From NCBI GenBank assembly GCA_021820465.1, contig JAKADP010000012.1, positions 1 to 45,532 of the forward strand: a stretch of DNA of 45,532 nt, in the 5' to 3' direction. Source of the DNA: Bacillota bacterium. GTDB taxonomy: Bacteria > Bacillota > Sulfobacillia > Sulfobacillales > JAIMBI01. Under the pieces are notes generated by a model, which was given only the letters and a program-made list of their open reading frames with translations, ran no database searches and was not told the origin of the DNA. The position numbers were made by a program, and so were the translations under genes. Shown one piece after another: positions 31,074 to 38,917 of this stretch (the first letter of the stretch is position 1; each line of letters starts with the position of its first letter).

Positions 31074-31155
31074 GCGGAGCCATCGCCAGGAACCGGGCAC
31101 CTGCGTGGAGAACCCCCTGCTTTCGGCCACATACGCTCTAATGTCGGATAGTGTA

Positions 31156-31174
31156 TGATATACTTACTCAGTAT
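31156..31174 (+). promoter_or_regulatory. Extended -10 promoter with overlapping inverted repeat
   Basis: TG-A-TATACT (31156-31164) is an extended -10 element. No good -35 is present, which is usual for this class. ATACT-TACTC-AGTAT (31160-31174) is a 5-bp inverted repeat covering the -10 and the expected start of transcription, a natural place for a repressor. It precedes the M48-nuclease-macro cluster. Confidence 0.45.
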
Positions 31175-31188
31175 GGGAGGGGATGGAC

Positions 31189-32100
31189 GTGGGGCGGGCC
31201 GTGCGCTTTGTGGGGCGGGGGCTGTGGTACACCCTGCTCGCGGCCATCTTAGCTCTGGTGTTTTGCTACAACGCGCTGCTTCTGACGTTTCTGGCCGGCT
31301 CAGTCAGTGCCGCGCCGGTGGCGGTGGGGTTTGGCGCCGAAGCCGCGCTGGTGCTGGTGGGGCTGTCCCCCCCTGGGCAGTCTGTGCTGGCGTGGCTGGC
31401 GGGGTGCCGGCCCCCGACGGCGGCCCAGCGCGCCTATTTGACGGGCGTGCTGTCCGCCGTCCGGGGGCGGACCGGCTATCAGCGGCCCGTGGTGCTGCAC
31501 GTGATTCGGGTCCGGCCGGTGAATGCGTTTGCGCTTGGCACGCGCCACGTGGCGGTCACCTTAGGCTGGTTCGGGCTGCCGCGCGATGAGCAGGAGGCTA
31601 TTTTGGCCCATGAGCTGGGTCACCTGCGCGGGGGCCACAGTGTTATGACCGGGGGCTTGTCGCTGATGAGCACGGCCGGCAACGCGCTGGGGTGGCTGGC
31701 AACGTGGATCGGGCTGGGCATCTTGGTGGGCGGTGCCCTCTCGGGGGGCCGCCGGCGCGACCAGGGTGCCGGCCTGGCGCTTCTGGTCCTGGGGTTTGCG
31801 CTGGCGGCGGCGTGCATGACGCTCACAGTGTGGGCCATGTGGGCGGTGTACTGCCGCCAGTCCGAATATGACGCCGATGCGTTTGCCAGCCGGCATGGCT
31901 ATCGGCTGGCGCTGGCGTCTGCGCTGGAGCGCATCACGCCGCCGCGCTTCACCGGCCGCAGTGTGACCAACACCGTGTGGGCATCCCATCCCGCCACTTG
32001 GCGGCGGCTGTCGCGGCTGGAGCAGCCGCACCGGCCGCCGCGGGTGCGCGCCGCGCAGCCGGTGGCGGCCGCCCCGCCGCGGCGGACCCGGCGCTTCTGA
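31189..32100 (+). CDS. M48 family membrane metalloprotease (HtpX-like)
   Basis: About 303 aa. Two N-terminal transmembrane helices precede the catalytic domain. The zinc motif HELGH is at about 141-145 and the third ligand Glu at about 226 in SEYDADAFA, with two further helices between them. This is the HtpX/Ste24-like layout. The C-terminus is basic and Pro-rich. ATG 31183 is only two bases from GGGAGG, so GTG 31189 with eight bases is preferred. It is 46 bases upstream of the nuclease/helicase gene and probably the first gene of that operon. It could act in membrane protein quality control or in the system formed with its neighbours. Confidence 0.88.
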   Translation: MGRAVRFVGRGLWYTLLAAILALVFCYNALLLTFLAGSVSAAPVAVGFGAEAALVLVGLSPPGQSVLAWLAGCRPPTAAQRAYLTGVLSAVRGRTGYQRPVVLHVIRVRPVNAFALGTRHVAVTLGWFGLPRDEQEAILAHELGHLRGGHSVMTGGLSLMSTAGNALGWLATWIGLGILVGGALSGGRRRDQGAGLALLVLGFALAAACMTLTVWAMWAVYCRQSEYDADAFASRHGYRLALASALERITPPRFTGRSVTNTVWASHPATWRRLSRLEQPHRPPRVRAAQPVAAAPPRRTRRF

Positions 32101-32146
32101 GCGGCGACCTTTCGTATCACCATGGGCAGTCAAAGGAGCGGTGGAC

Positions 32147-35100
32147 ATGGACCAGAGCGAGGATCGATTTAGCGCCAGCGACTTGGTGGATTTCATGGCG
32201 TGCCCCCGTAAGCTCCTACTCAACCGGGAATCTCGCCACGCGCTCGTGGAGCCGCCGCCGCGCGACGAGCTGGCGGAGTTTGTCGCCGAGCAGGGCCTCG
32301 CGCATGAGCAGCGGGTGCGGGAGCAGCTGGCCGAAGCGCATCCGGACCTCACAGCCATTGCGGGCACCAGCGCCGAACAGCGCCGGGCCGACACCATAGA
32401 AGCCATGCGCCAAGGCGTATCGGCGATTGACCAGGGCGATTTGTGGGCCCCGCCCTGGACGGGCCGGCCGGACTTTCTCATCCGGGTCGACGAGGGCGAG
32501 AGCCGATTTGGCGCCTATCACTACCAGCCGATTGATGCCAAGCTGGCCACCCGGCCGCGGGGCGAGGCGGTGGCCCAGCTGACGCTCTATTCCCTGATGC
32601 TGGATGACGTGCAAGGCGTGACGGCTCCGCGCTTTCACATTGCGCTGGGCAATGGGGACACCGAGCCGCTGCCCACCGAACGCTTTTCAGCCTATGTGCA
32701 GGCCGCCCAGCAGCGCCTGCTGGAGTGGATTGCTCCGGGGCCCGCCTCGGCGGCGGTGTACCCGGAGCCGGTGCCGGCGTGCCGGCACTGCGACTGGCGG
32801 CCTACCTGTGATGACATCCGGCGGCGCGATGACCATGTGGCATTTTTGGGCGGCGCCGGCCTCGGAGACGTGGCGAAGCTCCGGGCGGCCAACGTGGCGA
32901 CCATGGCGGAGCTGGCTTCGCTGGCCGAGGATCGGGTCGTGGAGGGCATGAGCCGCCCGGCGCTGCAGCGCTGGGCCCGCCAGGCGCGCCTCCAGGTGCG
33001 GCAGCGGGCCGACGGCGCGCCCCACCACGAAGTCCTGCCCGATGCCGACCGGGGCTTTCGCATCCTGCCGGATCCGACGCCGGGCGACTTGTTTCTATCG
33101 ATCCAGGAGGACCCGTGGGCGCCCGACGGTCCCCAGGCGTATCTCTGGGGGTGGATCTCGGGCCGCGACGAGGGCCAAGAGTGGAACTACGGGTGGGCCC
33201 ACGACCGCGAGAAGGAGCAGGAAGGCTTTCAAAAGGTCGTGGACGTGATTGTCGGCGAGCGGGCCAAGCACCCGGGCATGCACGTGTATCACTATGGGCC
33301 CGGCGTGCGCACCCGTCTGGAGTATCTCATGGGCGCCCGCGCGGCGCGCCAGCGCGAGCTGGACGCACTGCTGCGCGCCGGGGTGCTGGTGGACCTCCAG
33401 CGGGTGCTGCGCCGGGTGGTGCTGGTGTCGGCGGAAAGTTACGCCCTGCCCGACGTCGAGGCGTTTTACGCCCACGTGGTGCCCCCGCGCGCCCCCGACA
33501 CGATGGACGGGGCGCGGGCGCCCCTCTACTACCACAGCTGGCAGGATACTGGCGACGCGAAGTGGCTCATGGCGCTTGAGGCCTACAACCAGGCGGAGTG
33601 CCGCTCGCTCTGGGGCCTCCACCAGTGGCTCATCGATTTGAGGCGGCAGCATCGCGGGGCTCGGTATGAGCCTTGGCAGGAGGATGGCCCCGCCACGGAG
33701 CTGCTGGACGTGTCGGACTTGCTGGCCTCGCCCGAGGTGGGCCGCCAGACGCTGGGCCATCTGCTTCAGTATCACTGGCGCGAGGAGCGCAGTGCGCATG
33801 CCGCCTTGGAGCAGCGCAAGCGCGCCACGCCAGAGGAGCTGCACGACGACCCCGAAGCCATTGCCCACCTGGAGTGGGTGCGCCGGGATCCCAGGCTGGG
33901 CGACGTGTATCGGTTCGACCCCTTGCAGCCCGTCAAGGTGAACGCCGGCACCGAGGTGCTGGATGCGGAAACGCACCGGCGGCTTGGGGTGCTGACCGAG
34001 GTGGATCTGCTGGCGGGCACGGTGGCGCTGGGCCGCCCTGCAGGAGTTCCCCACCCCCAGCACCTAGTCAGCCGCACCATCGTGGAGGCTGGCGCAATTG
34101 TCGTCGCGCTTGAGCGCCTTCGGGGGGCACTGGACCGCGGGGGCACGCGGTATCGGGCGGCGTGGCAGGTGCTGAGCCGCGAGGTTCCGTCGTGGCGGTC
34201 GGCTGCCCGACAGGCCGCGGGCTTCGGCGACCCCGGGCTGCCGGAGGACATGGTTGCGCGCGCCCAAGAGCTGGCCCTCGATCTGGACAACAGCTTTCTG
34301 GCCGTCCAGGGGCCGCCCGGCACCGGGAAAACCTATCTCGGCGCCCAGGTGGTGGTCCGCCTGCTGGCCGAGGGCCACTCCGTGGGCGTGATGGGCCCCA
34401 GCCACAAAGTGGTGAGCAATCTGCTGGAGGCCATTGTGGATGCGGCGCCCCCCGGGCTGGTGCGGGGCCTTCAAAAAGTCAGCGGACCCAATCAGGCGGC
34501 CGGGCGCGGAATTCAGAGCACCAGCAACAACTACCGGGTCGAGCAGGATGTCCGCCGGGGGCAGGTGAACCTGGTGGCTGGGACCGCGTGGCTGTTTGCC
34601 CGGGAGGCGCTGGACGGCACGCTGGACTACCTGGTGGTGGACGAAGCCGGCCAAGTCCCGCTGGCCAATGCGCTGGCGGGGGCCACCGCCGCGAGGAACA
34701 TCATCCTGCTGGGGGATCCGCAGCAGCTGCAGCAGCCGCAGCTCGCGGCCCATCCCGAAGGCAGCAGCGGCTCCGCCTTGAGCCACGTGGTGGGCCCCCA
34801 GCCGGTGATTGACGGGGATCGCGGCTTGTTTCTTGAGCAGACGCGCCGCATGCATCCGACCATCACGCGGTTCATCAGCCGCCTGGCCTATGATGGGCGC
34901 CTAGTGGGTGTGGCCGGTCTGGAGCAGCAGCGCATCCACGTCGCGGGTGAGGACGCAGCCGGGCTCTGGTATGTCCCCGTGGAGGGAGCGGCTCACAACG
35001 ACTCCGCCTCCCGAGAAGAAGCGGCCGCAGTGGCCGCGCTGGTTCGGGCGCTGCGGCAGGGCACATGGACAGACGCCGCGGGGGTCACGCGGCCGCTGTC

Positions 35101-35479
35101 TGCCGACGACATCTTGGTCGTGGCGCCGTTCAATCGCCACGTGAATCTCCTGGCGGAGATGCTGCCCGACGGCAGCCGCATCGGCACCGTGGACAAATTC
35201 CAGGGCCAGGAAGCCGCCGTGGCCATCTATACCACGGCGGCCGCCGACGCGCAGCGGGTGGGGCAGGGCCCGGAGTTTCTCCTGAACCTGAACCGGCTGA
35301 ACGTCGCGGTGTCGCGGGCCCGTGCGCTGGCCGTGCTGGTGGCGCATCCGGCTCTGCTGGCCTCTCGGCCGATGGACCCGGCGCCGCTGGCCGTGGTGAA
35401 TGCCCTGTGCGCGCTGGCGGCCGACGCGAGCCCGCTGCCCGCGGCGCTGGCCCGCCAACTGCCTCGGGCGGGAGGATAG
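32147..35479 (+). CDS. TM0106-type fusion: Cas4/RecB-like Fe-S nuclease and superfamily 1 helicase
   Basis: 1110 aa. The N-terminal nuclease has Cys19 plus Cys212, Cys215, Cys221 (Cas4/AddB-type 4Fe-4S site) and acidic residues in GRPDF (Asp109) and YQPIDAKL (Asp130, Lys132). The middle region (about 305-490) corresponds to the YprB/RNase H-like domain, but its expected DxExD strand reads LSIQED, so it may be inactive. The helicase has Walker A GPPGTGKT at 722-729, DEAG at 832-835, LLGDPQQL, a DKFQGQE motif and LNVAVSRAR at the end. It resembles Dna2/Upf1-like helicases. ATG 32147 is eight bases from AAAGGAG; GTG 32141 is too close. Such fusions are linked to DNA repair or mobile-element defence; its role here is unproven. 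Confidence 0.9.
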   Translation: MDQSEDRFSASDLVDFMACPRKLLLNRESRHALVEPPPRDELAEFVAEQGLAHEQRVREQLAEAHPDLTAIAGTSAEQRRADTIEAMRQGVSAIDQGDLWAPPWTGRPDFLIRVDEGESRFGAYHYQPIDAKLATRPRGEAVAQLTLYSLMLDDVQGVTAPRFHIALGNGDTEPLPTERFSAYVQAAQQRLLEWIAPGPASAAVYPEPVPACRHCDWRPTCDDIRRRDDHVAFLGGAGLGDVAKLRAANVATMAELASLAEDRVVEGMSRPALQRWARQARLQVRQRADGAPHHEVLPDADRGFRILPDPTPGDLFLSIQEDPWAPDGPQAYLWGWISGRDEGQEWNYGWAHDREKEQEGFQKVVDVIVGERAKHPGMHVYHYGPGVRTRLEYLMGARAARQRELDALLRAGVLVDLQRVLRRVVLVSAESYALPDVEAFYAHVVPPRAPDTMDGARAPLYYHSWQDTGDAKWLMALEAYNQAECRSLWGLHQWLIDLRRQHRGARYEPWQEDGPATELLDVSDLLASPEVGRQTLGHLLQYHWREERSAHAALEQRKRATPEELHDDPEAIAHLEWVRRDPRLGDVYRFDPLQPVKVNAGTEVLDAETHRRLGVLTEVDLLAGTVALGRPAGVPHPQHLVSRTIVEAGAIVVALERLRGALDRGGTRYRAAWQVLSREVPSWRSAARQAAGFGDPGLPEDMVARAQELALDLDNSFLAVQGPPGTGKTYLGAQVVVRLLAEGHSVGVMGPSHKVVSNLLEAIVDAAPPGLVRGLQKVSGPNQAAGRGIQSTSNNYRVEQDVRRGQVNLVAGTAWLFAREALDGTLDYLVVDEAGQVPLANALAGATAARNIILLGDPQQLQQPQLAAHPEGSSGSALSHVVGPQPVIDGDRGLFLEQTRRMHPTITRFISRLAYDGRLVGVAGLEQQRIHVAGEDAAGLWYVPVEGAAHNDSASREEAAAVAALVRALRQGTWTDAAGVTRPLSADDILVVAPFNRHVNLLAEMLPDGSRIGTVDKFQGQEAAVAIYTTAAADAQRVGQGPEFLLNLNRLNVAVSRARALAVLVAHPALLASRPMDPAPLAVVNALCALAADASPLPAALARQLPRAGG

Positions 35480-35549
35480 CCCCGGTGGTGGATTGCGGGA
35501 GGGGGCCGGGACCGGAGGCCGTCAGGCCATCATGCGAGGAGGGACAGTG

Positions 35550-36149
35550 ATGAGCGGACCACTCCGCGTGGCGCTGGTGGGGCCCCAGGACCTCGCCGAC
35601 GCGTGGACGAGGGCCTTTCGAGGCACGCCCGTGTCTATCCAGGTGGGCGACATTTTGTCTGAGGCCCGCGAGCAGGCGCTGGTGTCGCCCGCCAACAGCT
35701 TTGGGTGGATGACGGGTGGGTTGGACTTGGGCATAACCTGGGCGTACGGTCGGACCCTCGACATTGGCCGCCGCGTCCGGGCGGCCATCACGCAGGACGC
35801 CGCGGGCGAGTTGCCGGTGGGTCAGGCGCTGGTGGTTTCCACGCCGGAAGGGCCGTATACGCACTTGGTGTGTGCCCCGACCATGCGCACGCCGCAGGTG
35901 GTGGCCACGTCGCTGAACGCGTACCTGGCGTTTCGGGCGGTCCTGCTGGCGGTGCGGACATGGAACGCGCGCATGCCGACCGACCCGATCCGCCAGGTGT
36001 TTTGCCCGGGCCTCGGCACCGGCGTCGGCGCCATGCCGCCCGCGCGGGCCGCGCGCCAAATGCGGGCGGCTTGGGACCAGGTGATGGCGCCGGGGCCGCT
36101 GCCCCGCCTCGACCAGGCGGCGAGGGATGAGGCACGCTGGCGAGCATGA
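35550..36149 (+). CDS. Macro-domain protein (ADP-ribose binding)
   Basis: 199 aa. A macro domain is shown by VQVGDI-like IQVGDILSE, then ALVSPANSFGWMTGGLDLGI, the ADP-ribose-binding loop, and a second loop near CPGLGTGVGAMPP. The VSPANSFG variant belongs to a bacterial group often annotated as phage tail or Appr-1''-p processing proteins. Such domains remove or read ADP-ribose on proteins, nucleic acids or metabolites. ATG 35550 has GAGGAGGG upstream. It lies 70 bases after the nuclease/helicase gene on the same strand and converges on the GT-C gene 27 bases away. Confidence 0.83.
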   Translation: MSGPLRVALVGPQDLADAWTRAFRGTPVSIQVGDILSEAREQALVSPANSFGWMTGGLDLGITWAYGRTLDIGRRVRAAITQDAAGELPVGQALVVSTPEGPYTHLVCAPTMRTPQVVATSLNAYLAFRAVLLAVRTWNARMPTDPIRQVFCPGLGTGVGAMPPARAARQMRAAWDQVMAPGPLPRLDQAARDEARWRA

Positions 36150-36176
36150 GCCGGTGCGGTGCCAGCGGGCCCGCCG

Positions 36177-37700
36177 TCAAGACGAAGAGGTGGGGACCGA
36201 CTCCGCCTGGTAGACGTAATACCCATGCGCGTGCTGCAGCAGGCTCACGTACTGGAGCGCGCCCAGCGATGCTGAGGAAAACGCGGTGGCGGTTTCCTGA
36301 TACACCGCGCTGGCGGGCTTGGCATTCAAAATCACGGGGCAGGTGCCGCGGCGCCGGCAGTACGCCGCCGCTTGGCGGGCCACGCTGGGAATGTTGAGAT
36401 TCGTGTTGGCCGCATAGGCCAGATGAGGGTAGCCCATGAGGTCCAGCATGTACACATCCCAGTAGTAGCCCCACCCGGTGGTGTCGTGGTGCGCCAGAAG
36501 CCAGCTGGCCTCAGAACGGGTGGCGCGCACCGTGGCGTCGGGTCCGGCGTGGGTCACCCCCACCACGAAGCTGTGGCCGTCGTAAAGAAGCGCCGCCAAA
36601 AGGACCAGTGCCGCCACGGGAACGGCATGCGCGGCCGTCCTGAGCCACACCTGGCTGTTTGCCGCCAGGAAGATGGCCGTGGTGATGCCCAGCGTGTAGA
36701 GGCCTGGGTACAGGTAGCGAATGCTGTACATGTCGATGGGCATGGTGCTGGCGGCATACAGCACCATGTTGACGTACAGCGGCGAGATGACCAGCACCCG
36801 CGTGCCCAGGGTGCCCCACGGCGTCCAGAACAGGAACGCCGCGGACAGCGCCAGCACCGCGAGCCCGGTGGCGATGGCCGCCGGGTGGCTGGCGTAGGGA
36901 ATCGAGAAGATGCCCCAGGCGAACGCCTGCAACATGATGCGGACGTTGGGCACGATGTGGGCCAGCGTGGTGATGCCGGCGTGGAGGACGATTTTGCCGC
37001 CCTGGAGCCGGTAGGCGATGGCGGGCAGATAGCCCACCAGGAGGCCCAGGACGCCCGCGACTGCCGCCGCCAGCCGCGGCCGCTGGAGAAAAGCCCACAC
37101 AATCATGACGGCGAAGGGAATCAGCGCCGACACGACAATTTCGTCGGAATACCAAAAGAACCCCAGCACGAGGCCAAAGCCCAGAAAGCTGGCGGCCGAT
37201 ACCGGCAGCGATGGGATGTCCCGATACTTCAGGATCCAGCGCAGCAAAATGGCGGCGCCCAACAAACCCATGACATGGCCCGATGGGCGGAGCGTGTTCA
37301 ACGGGGCCAGCGCCAGAAACATGGCCAGCAGAACGAAGACCAAGGCGGCCCTGCGGGATACATACCGATCGAGCCCATCAATGAGGATGCCAAACGCCAG
37401 CGCTCCAAACAGCGCCCATCCGAGCGTCAGGGTCCACAGGTGCGGCCCAAACAGCTTGGCCAAGCCGGCGGCCACCCACGCCGGCGCCATGCCCATGTAC
37501 GACTGATTGGCCAGGAAGATGGGAAAGTGCGACAAGCCCTGCTGGGCCAGCATGAAGGCCTGCACGCCCGCAATGGCCGCGTCGGCGTTGAACAGGTTGC
37601 CGGCCGACAAAAAGGCGGTGAGATGAGCGGCCAGCCACACGACGGCAATGGCCGCAACCGCAGCCCATGCCGGCCAGCGGGTTTTCAATAAGGCATTCAT
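36177..37700 (-). CDS. Polytopic membrane protein, GT-C glycosyltransferase-like
   Basis: 507 aa with about 10-11 hydrophobic segments and a C-terminal soluble domain of about 110 residues. An early extracytoplasmic loop contains FNADAAIAGVQ, the position where GT-C enzymes carry their catalytic Asp. The tail includes SWLLAHHDTTGWGYYWDVY and CPVILNAKP. GT-C enzymes use polyprenyl-phosphate sugars on the outer membrane face. The GT2 enzyme that makes such donors is encoded directly upstream (119 bases), which supports the role. ATG 37700 has AAGGGGG upstream. The acceptor could be a glycolipid, wall polymer or protein; this is not decided by sequence. Confidence 0.72.
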   Translation of the reverse strand: MNALLKTRWPAWAAVAAIAVVWLAAHLTAFLSAGNLFNADAAIAGVQAFMLAQQGLSHFPIFLANQSYMGMAPAWVAAGLAKLFGPHLWTLTLGWALFGALAFGILIDGLDRYVSRRAALVFVLLAMFLALAPLNTLRPSGHVMGLLGAAILLRWILKYRDIPSLPVSAASFLGFGLVLGFFWYSDEIVVSALIPFAVMIVWAFLQRPRLAAAVAGVLGLLVGYLPAIAYRLQGGKIVLHAGITTLAHIVPNVRIMLQAFAWGIFSIPYASHPAAIATGLAVLALSAAFLFWTPWGTLGTRVLVISPLYVNMVLYAASTMPIDMYSIRYLYPGLYTLGITTAIFLAANSQVWLRTAAHAVPVAALVLLAALLYDGHSFVVGVTHAGPDATVRATRSEASWLLAHHDTTGWGYYWDVYMLDLMGYPHLAYAANTNLNIPSVARQAAAYCRRRGTCPVILNAKPASAVYQETATAFSSASLGALQYVSLLQHAHGYYVYQAESVPTSSS

Positions 37701-37744
37701 GTAGAGCCCCCTTGGGTTGAAGCACGACAGGTGATGTCAAAGGG

Positions 37745-37758
37745 TTGCTGCGCAGCAA
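37745..37758. repeat. 14-bp perfect palindrome between the two glycosyl genes
   Basis: TTGCTGCGCAGCAA, flanked by GGG/CCC, lies 44 bases upstream of the GT-C start and 62 bases past the GT2 stop. With no loop it fits a protein-binding site better than a terminator. TTGACA follows on the minus strand but has no good -10. Confidence 0.45.
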
Positions 37759-37819
37759 TCCCTGTCACACCTAACGCTTGGCGACGCGCGCCGGTTGTGC
37801 GGTCGTGAGCCTGTTGCTT

Positions 37820-38584
37820 TTACTGGGGGAGGCGGGGCCACAGGACCTCCACCTCTGCGGCGGTTTCTCCCTTGGTGGACACACGGTAGCGCACCAGCGC
37901 GGCCACGGCGAGGAGCCCGTCGCGCCAGCCAATCTTCTTGCCCTCCTCTTTGGTGCGGCTATCGTAGCTGATGGGCACCTCCAGGATGGACACGCCGCGG
38001 CGCAGGATTTTGGCGGTAATTTCAGGCTCAAAGTCAAACCGACGCGCGTGGAGCGGGATCGATCGCACCAAATCCGCGCGAAACACCTTGTAGCATGTTT
38101 CCATGTCGGAGAGCCGCGTCCCGTACAGCAGGTTGGTGAGGCCCGTCAGCGCCAGGTTCGCGAGCCGGCTGAGCGGGCGCATGCGGACGGATTTCCCCAA
38201 GAAGCGCGACCCATAAACCACGGACGCCTCGCCCGCCAGCACGGGCGCCACCAGCCGAGGGTAGTCGGCCGGGTCGTACTCCAAGTCCGCGTCCTGGATC
38301 AAAATGATGTCCCCGGTGGCGTACTTCAAGCCTTCCTGGATGGCTCTGCCCTTGCCGCGGTTCACGCGCTTCAGCACCACCAGCATGTCGCGGTGGGCCT
38401 GGGCCTGCTCGCGCAGGATGGTGGGGCTGTCGTCCACAGACATATCGTCCACCGCAATGATCTCAAACGCGTCGATGCCCTCAATGGTGCGTGCCGCCGC
38501 CCGCACACGCGCCAGCAGCGTCTCCAGCGTGGCCGCTTCATTGAAGATCGGAATGATTACCGATAGCTTGGCCGTCTTCGCCAT
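37820..38584 (-). CDS. GT2 glycosyltransferase (dolichol/polyprenyl-phosphate sugar synthase type)
   Basis: 254 aa GT-A enzyme. The nucleotide-sugar site shows SVIIPIFNEAATLETLL, then IIAVDDMSVDDSP and the metal-binding IQDADLEYDPADYP. RFDFEPEITAKILRRG and the VPISYDSRTKEEGKKI tail are typical of DPM1-like synthases. There are no C-terminal membrane helices, so it is the soluble class. It transfers a sugar from a nucleotide donor to polyprenyl phosphate. ATG 38584 with AGGGGGG upstream is the start. The GT-C-like gene follows and would use the product. Confidence 0.88.
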   Translation of the reverse strand: MAKTAKLSVIIPIFNEAATLETLLARVRAAARTIEGIDAFEIIAVDDMSVDDSPTILREQAQAHRDMLVVLKRVNRGKGRAIQEGLKYATGDIILIQDADLEYDPADYPRLVAPVLAGEASVVYGSRFLGKSVRMRPLSRLANLALTGLTNLLYGTRLSDMETCYKVFRADLVRSIPLHARRFDFEPEITAKILRRGVSILEVPISYDSRTKEEGKKIGWRDGLLAVAALVRYRVSTKGETAAEVEVLWPRLPQ

Positions 38585-38917
38585 GCCGTCGCCCCCCTGG
38601 TGCATCGACTATGTGGTGGCCGCCGTGGTGCACGCCACGGATGCTACGAATCGCTGGACGAGGACGGCAACACTCGCTGCCACCCCAGAGGTCACGCGGG
38701 TCTGCATAAAAATCTGATGAAAGCGATGATACACCACTTCGCTGGGGCCGTGGCGCGGCGCCCGTCCCTAATCGCGCGGCCCGCGTGCAATTTTCGGGGC
38801 CACCGGTTAAACTCAGGCAACGCCAGCCAACGACAACCAACGGCAGCCAACGGGAGCCAAGGACTTGATGCCGTACGGCTGCTGGTGGTGGCGTCGACCC
38901 ATAACTGTGAGGTGGCC
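38585..38917. other. Divergent intergenic region between GT2 and the diguanylate cyclase
   Basis: It has an AT-rich patch at about 38705-38735 (CATAAAAATCTGATG) suitable for promoters on either strand. The run of 10-bp repeats at 38811-38860 lies nearer the cyclase. The longer open frame across the region is not conserved-looking coding DNA. Confidence 0.5.
38811..38860 (+). repeat. Tandem 10-bp repeats upstream of the diguanylate cyclase
   Basis: Four units fit CGNNARCCAA (CGCCAGCCAA, CGACAACCAA, CGGCAGCCAA, CGGGAGCCAA), and a weaker fifth (ACTCAGGCAA) comes first. They end 57 bases before the ATG. The period is close to one DNA turn. Confidence 0.7.

Noticed and set aside
36372-37691. 439-codon plus-strand open frame
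   Set aside because: It is antisense to the GT-C-like membrane protein, which has clear membrane segments. The shadow is charged low-complexity sequence.
38811-38860. CRISPR array
   Set aside because: Units are 10 bp with no spacers between them, far too short for CRISPR repeats. No cas genes are near; the Cas4-like domain at 32147 belongs to a helicase fusion.
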